A stretch of DNA of 63,935 nt from positions 28,428-92,362 of the forward strand of contig PLNW01000164.1 of the NCBI GenBank assembly GCA_003142855.1, read 5' to 3'. Position numbers and translations under genes: made by a program. Source of the DNA: Myxococcales bacterium. Lineage in GTDB: Bacteria > Myxococcota_A > Polyangia > Fen-1088. Shown one piece after another: positions 60,318 through 63,935 of this stretch (the stretch's first letter is position 1; each line of letters begins with the position of its first letter). The notes below the pieces were generated by a model. The model worked only from the letters and a program-made list of their open reading frames with translations. It did no database searches and was not told where the DNA came from.

Positions 60318-63230
60318 ATGTTGCACCTTCGCTCGTCTCGTTCCGCCTTCTTGCCCCTCGGGGCACTTGCCATCGCGGCAGCGCTCTCCGCCTGCGGCCA
60401 AAACAACCAACCCTCTGCCACGGGCTCGGCCAACGTGAGCGTGCAAGCGCTCACCGTTCCGCTCGGTGCGGTCACTGTCACGATCTCCGGCCCGGCCCTG
60501 TACGCGCCCAAGCCCGTGACCCTGTCTCCGCAGGGATCCGGGGACAGCTACGGCGCCCTCATTTCCTCGTTGCCCGTTGGCAGCAACTACACGTTCACGG
60601 TCAATGCCAGCGACACAAGCAACGCCCCGGTCTATGTCGGACAGGCGACCAACATCGCCATTTTGCACAATCACGTGACCACGGTGGTCATCACGGCCCA
60701 ATCCGTTAACACTCCTGCTGACTTCGTAAACACTGTCCCGGTCATCGACTCGCTGGTCGTCTCGTCCACCAACATCGCTCCTGGCGAGACCATCACCGCC
60801 AAGGTCCAGGCCCACGACGACCAGGTCAACGACACCATCACCTACGCGTGGTCGGCCAACCCGGCCGGCGCGGGCTTCTCCGCCCCCACCGCAACCACCA
60901 CGACGTGGACCGCTTCTTCCACTGAGGGTGACGTCACGCTGACCATTCAAGTGCAGGACAATCACAAGGCCACCACGTCGGCGTCCATCGTGATCCACGT
61001 GTCCAACGCCAATGGCACCGGGCAGGCTGACGTCAACGTCAAGTTCAACAACTCGCCCGTGGTCAGCGATGTCCTTGCCACGCCCGGCTGGATCACCTTG
61101 GGCGCGCCCACCGCGCTGTCGGTGACGGCCAGCGATGCCGATGGCGACACGCTCACCTACCTGTGGAGCACCGGCAGCACCTGCGCTGCGGGAACCTTCA
61201 GCAGCGCGAGCTCGTCTACGCCTTCCTTCACGCTGCCGGCCTCTGCGGCCGACACCTACTGCGAATTCGACGTAGCAGTCAGCGATGGCCACGGTGGGAC
61301 GACTCACGGCACCCTGTACCTCCCGGTGGGAGCTCCCGTGGCGATCATTGCCCCGGCCATCGTCGACGCTGCGCAATCAGCCTTAGTGGTTGATCCCTCC
61401 GCGACGGTTTCCTTCTCCGTCGAGGCGATGGACCCGCAGGCGGGCACCATGACCTTCGTGTGGTCGACGTCGGGTGGCACGCTCTCCGGACAGTCCGACA
61501 CCGGCACCACCTCGCAGGTGACCCTGACCGCACCCGCCACCGCGTCCAGCGATGTGGTGGTTTCCGTGGTGGTGACCGACGCGGTGGGCGCCAGCAAGAA
61601 GTACGACTTCACCGTGCACGTTGCCGCCGCAACCACCGCCTGCACCCCGCCTGCCTCCGCGGCCTGGAAATTCGGCGTAATGTCGGATACGCAATGGACG
61701 ACCGCGGATCCGGCCCTTCAGAACCCGACCACCGTCGCGGTGTCGATCATCGATCAGCTGACCCCGAAGTTCATCGACGCGCAAGTCAAGTTCGTCATCC
61801 AGGTGGGTGACCTCGCTGACACGGGCAACGACGCCGACGAGACCATCCGCGCCCAGGCCGCTCAGCCGCTCTACGACGCTGGCATTGGATTCTTCCCGAT
61901 GCGGGGCAACCACGAGACCTACGGCGTCCCGACTGGCGGCAACGGCTACGCCATCCCGATTCTCCGGACGCTCTACCCACAGATGCTAGGCCAGGGCGGC
62001 AACCTCTTCGGCGCCACAAACTTCAGCAGCCCGAGTTCGGTCAGCCCCGCGCTCAGCGAGCTGGACGGCATGAGCTACTCGTTCGACTACAACAACGTCC
62101 GCTTCCTCATCGTCGATCCCTGGGTGACGCCGAGCCGGGACTTCTCCGCCGCGGGATACGACTACGGCTACTCGATCACCGAGCAGCAGCCCTGGATCAG
62201 CAGCCGGCTCGACAAGACCACGCGCGGCACCGACCATGCCTTCGTGTTGTCCCACCAGCCGCTCATGGCGGAGAGCCACCAGGACACCATGTTCCAGGGC
62301 TACACCAACGCCAATCCCGACATGCAGAATGCCTTCTACGCCAGCCTGCAGAGCAACAACGTCAAGTACTTCCTGGCCGGCCACGACCACATGAACCAGC
62401 ATTCGATCGTCGCCAGCCCGGATGGATCGTCCAGCGTGCACGAGCTCATCGGCTCATCGGACAGCAGCAAGTTCTACACGCCCAAGCCCACGAACAATGC
62501 GACCTGGTACGGGCAGAAGACGCGCGAGACGCCGGTGGCCCAGGAGCTCTACACGGTCGGGTACTACATCTTCACGGTGGATGGACCGAACATGACAGTG
62601 GACTTCTACTCCGACACGCACGGCAACTGGCAGTCAGACGCCAGCTACCCGATGGGTGCCGGAAACGCCGCCTATCCTATCAACGTCACGCCGATCTTCA
62701 CCTTCGCCAAGAAGCAGACATGGGGCTACAGCTCGACCGGAACCGAGTTCCTGGTGGCCGAGGGCGCTTCCTACCCCAGCACGCCCTTCACCTTCTCCGG
62801 CACCACGGCGCAGTTCCTCGCCGGAAAGAACACCAGCACGGCGATGGACTACATCAGCCGCCCGCTTGTCCATGCCGTGGACCTCGGTTGGGATGCCCCC
62901 ACCTGCGCCACCTCGAGCGCCATCCTGTCCTTGTGGGGCACCGCGGACATTGGCAGCAGCAGCGGCGACACCATCGCCCTGTCGATGTCCTTTGACCGCA
63001 ACAGCGTCAGTGATGCCGCGTTGGTCAGTGGCAACTTCGGCGTGGCCGCAGTGGACAGCGCGGGCAACCTGACCGGCGCTGTCGCGCAGAACGTGGGCGG
63101 AACACCGAACTTCGTGTTCGGTCCCTGGAACGCGAGCTACACCCTCGGCAGCTACGGCGTCGATCCTGACAGCAACACCGTGTGGGCCGTGGTGAATCAC
63201 GCCGGCCGCTTCGCCGCTGGCCGGTTCTAA
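60318..63230 (+). CDS. Ig-like domain lipoprotein with calcineurin-like metallophosphatase
   Basis: The ATG has GGGAGGA upstream. The 970-residue product has lipobox ALSAC, then three to four Ig/cadherin-like repeats (to ~residue 440; VTASDADGDTLTYLWSTGST) and a calcineurin-type phosphoesterase: Asp457 (GVMSDTQ), Asp498 (IQVGDLADTG), GNHETYG, LSHQPLM and AGHDHMNQHS supply the two-metal site. A C-terminal beta domain follows. It should hydrolyse phosphoesters outside the cytoplasm, which suits the phosphate theme. A terminator lies just downstream. Confidence 0.85.
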   Translation: MLHLRSSRSAFLPLGALAIAAALSACGQNNQPSATGSANVSVQALTVPLGAVTVTISGPALYAPKPVTLSPQGSGDSYGALISSLPVGSNYTFTVNASDTSNAPVYVGQATNIAILHNHVTTVVITAQSVNTPADFVNTVPVIDSLVVSSTNIAPGETITAKVQAHDDQVNDTITYAWSANPAGAGFSAPTATTTTWTASSTEGDVTLTIQVQDNHKATTSASIVIHVSNANGTGQADVNVKFNNSPVVSDVLATPGWITLGAPTALSVTASDADGDTLTYLWSTGSTCAAGTFSSASSSTPSFTLPASAADTYCEFDVAVSDGHGGTTHGTLYLPVGAPVAIIAPAIVDAAQSALVVDPSATVSFSVEAMDPQAGTMTFVWSTSGGTLSGQSDTGTTSQVTLTAPATASSDVVVSVVVTDAVGASKKYDFTVHVAAATTACTPPASAAWKFGVMSDTQWTTADPALQNPTTVAVSIIDQLTPKFIDAQVKFVIQVGDLADTGNDADETIRAQAAQPLYDAGIGFFPMRGNHETYGVPTGGNGYAIPILRTLYPQMLGQGGNLFGATNFSSPSSVSPALSELDGMSYSFDYNNVRFLIVDPWVTPSRDFSAAGYDYGYSITEQQPWISSRLDKTTRGTDHAFVLSHQPLMAESHQDTMFQGYTNANPDMQNAFYASLQSNNVKYFLAGHDHMNQHSIVASPDGSSSVHELIGSSDSSKFYTPKPTNNATWYGQKTRETPVAQELYTVGYYIFTVDGPNMTVDFYSDTHGNWQSDASYPMGAGNAAYPINVTPIFTFAKKQTWGYSSTGTEFLVAEGASYPSTPFTFSGTTAQFLAGKNTSTAMDYISRPLVHAVDLGWDAPTCATSSAILSLWGTADIGSSSGDTIALSMSFDRNSVSDAALVSGNFGVAAVDSAGNLTGAVAQNVGGTPNFVFGPWNASYTLGSYGVDPDSNTVWAVVNHAGRFAAGRF

Positions 63231-63264
63231 AGCGCAGCAGCCGCAAATAGCCTGGAAATCCGAC

Positions 63265-63315
63265 GCGGCCCTGGCGCCTTCATTGGTGCCAGGGCCGCAT
63301 TCATTATTAATTCAT
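63265..63315 (+). terminator. Probable Rho-independent terminator
   Basis: A 14-bp stem (GCGGCCCTGGCGCC with GGTGCCAGGGCCGC, one G-T pair) and 6-base loop is followed by an AT-rich tail. It lies 34 bp after the metallophosphatase stop. Confidence 0.75.
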
Positions 63316-63393
63316 TATTGCGGCGCTCTACCAGTCGGCTGGGTATAGGGATAGTTTGGGTGTGTGGGACCATGCACGGACGTAGCCCAGCGG

Positions 63394-63528
63394 ATGGAGA
63401 CCGCGATCCGAACCGCGGGCTTCGAGAACGTGCACATTGAGATCCTGGAGATGGCCCCGGTTCACACGGCATGCGTGCTTGGCCGGACACCTGCGGGAGC
63501 CGCGGAACGAGGAGAAGCGAACGCATGA
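63394..63528 (+). pseudogene. C-terminal fragment of a SAM-dependent methyltransferase
   Basis: A 44-codon frame reads METAIRTAGFENVHIEIL then VHTACVLGRTPAG, matching the final strands of class I methyltransferases (alpha-GF-V-x-V, then ACVLGRxP). No SAM-binding motif precedes it; an in-frame stop lies about 60 bp upstream. Its stop overlaps the start of the next gene (ATGA), so it was once the first gene of a coupled pair. Confidence 0.45.
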
Positions 63529-63896
63529 GCCTCTGGCTGATGATCTTCGGTGGCGCGCTCACCCTGATGTGGGGAGCCGCGCACATTTTCCCGACGCGCT
63601 CCGTGGTGGCCGGCTTCGGCGAGCTTTCGCCCGACAACCGCCGCGTCTTGACCATGGAATGGATCGCCGAGGGCATGACACTGATGTTTCTGGGTTTACT
63701 GGTTCTCCTGGTGTGCCGCAGTGTTGCGGTCGAGCATTCCGCACGCCTTGCGGTGCGCGCCTGCGCCGCGATGCTGGTCGCCTTGGCTACCCTCTCCGCA
63801 GCAACCGGCGCGCGGACCAGCATCCTGCCGATGCGGATTTGCCCGCTGGTTAAGCTCACGGCGGCAGGCCTGCTCATCGCAGGTACCTGGGGGTAG
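63525..63896 (+). CDS. Small four-helix membrane protein
   Basis: The 123-residue product starts at an ATG with GAGGAGAAG upstream. Four hydrophobic helices are evident: MSLWLMIFGGALTLMWGAAH, GMTLMFLGLLVLLVCRS, LAVRACAAMLVALATLSA and LVKLTAAGLLIAGTWG. It resembles small uncharacterised DoxX-like membrane proteins in layout only. Translationally coupled to the methyltransferase remnant. Confidence 0.65.
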   Translation: MSLWLMIFGGALTLMWGAAHIFPTRSVVAGFGELSPDNRRVLTMEWIAEGMTLMFLGLLVLLVCRSVAVEHSARLAVRACAAMLVALATLSAATGARTSILPMRICPLVKLTAAGLLIAGTWG

Positions 63897-63935
63897 GTGG
63901 CCAGCTCGAACTCATCCAGGTGCTGAGCAACAACC

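Noticed and set aside
1..63935. PstCAB, PhoR, transposase, integrase, rRNA or intact tRNA genes
   Set aside because: Looked for and not found on either strand; their absence is relevant to the orphan PstS and island interpretations.

Overview
The window looks like chromosomal DNA from a high-GC, Gram-negative soil or predatory bacterium, most likely Myxococcota (delta-proteobacterial lineage). The signs are Gly/Thr/Ser-rich linkers (GTGG-type) behind lipoboxes, two MYXO-CTERM-like C-termini (Cys pair, transmembrane segment, Arg cluster), many surface lipoproteins with Ig-like or beta-propeller repeats, RCC1 repeats, a matrixin-type protease, and hybrid kinase plus HD-GYP signalling. No species can be named from sequence alone.

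Region 1 (1-5.4 kb) is an accessory mosaic. It holds an intact DUF433/PIN-like toxin-antitoxin pair, an intact MqsR/MqsA-like pair, one conserved hypothetical, and pieces of other genes: a nucleotidyltransferase cut at its 3' end, a YgiT zinc-finger antitoxin cut at its 3' end, the C-terminal tail of its partner, and the C-terminal half of a SNF2 helicase. It is bracketed by an inverted repeat of about 42 bp (1-42 and 4882-4925), with a third copy at 5321. Next to it lie a 10-bp-period repeat array and the 3' half of a tRNA-Gly, a classic integration scar.

Region 2 (5.4-9.5 kb) encodes two divergent surface proteins with glycosidase/sialidase-like propellers and a small hypothetical.

Region 3 (9.6-18.6 kb) is a phosphate and polyphosphate cluster: PhoU, the decayed remains of a PhoB-type regulator, a PafA-like phosphatase, polyphosphate kinase, exopolyphosphatase, and two convergent PhoB-like response regulators. 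No PhoR kinase and no PstCAB are present.

Region 4 (18.7-28.5 kb, minus strand) is a long operon-like block. In transcription order it reads PstS-like binding protein, small Cys-containing lipoprotein, OprP/OprO-type porin, YfaP-like lipoprotein, ExbB, ExbD, TonB, a TonB-dependent receptor carrying its own TonB C-terminal-like domain, and a terminal lipoprotein. Region 6 (48.2-56.1 kb, plus strand) repeats the same gene order with diverged paralogues but without ExbB/ExbD/TonB. This duplicated module is the strongest candidate for an undescribed system: a phosphate-starvation outer-membrane uptake machine combining a porin, a TonB receptor, an orphan PstS and lipoproteins.

Region 5 (28.7-48 kb) carries a matrixin protease, four paralogous propeller-repeat lipoproteins, a YfhO-type membrane protein, Ig-like and RCC1 lipoproteins, a TPR protein and another PstS-like protein. 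Region 7 (56.2-63.9 kb) holds a hybrid histidine kinase and an HD-GYP regulator with overlapping genes, a large Ig-like/metallophosphatase lipoprotein, a methyltransferase fragment and a small membrane protein.

Direct repeats of 7 bp with an 11-bp period, the layout of a Pho box, occur before ppk, between ppx and a regulator, before the second regulator, before two PstS-like loci, before the first propeller lipoprotein, before the third PstS-like gene and before the metallophosphatase. They suggest that most of the window is one phosphate-starvation regulon.
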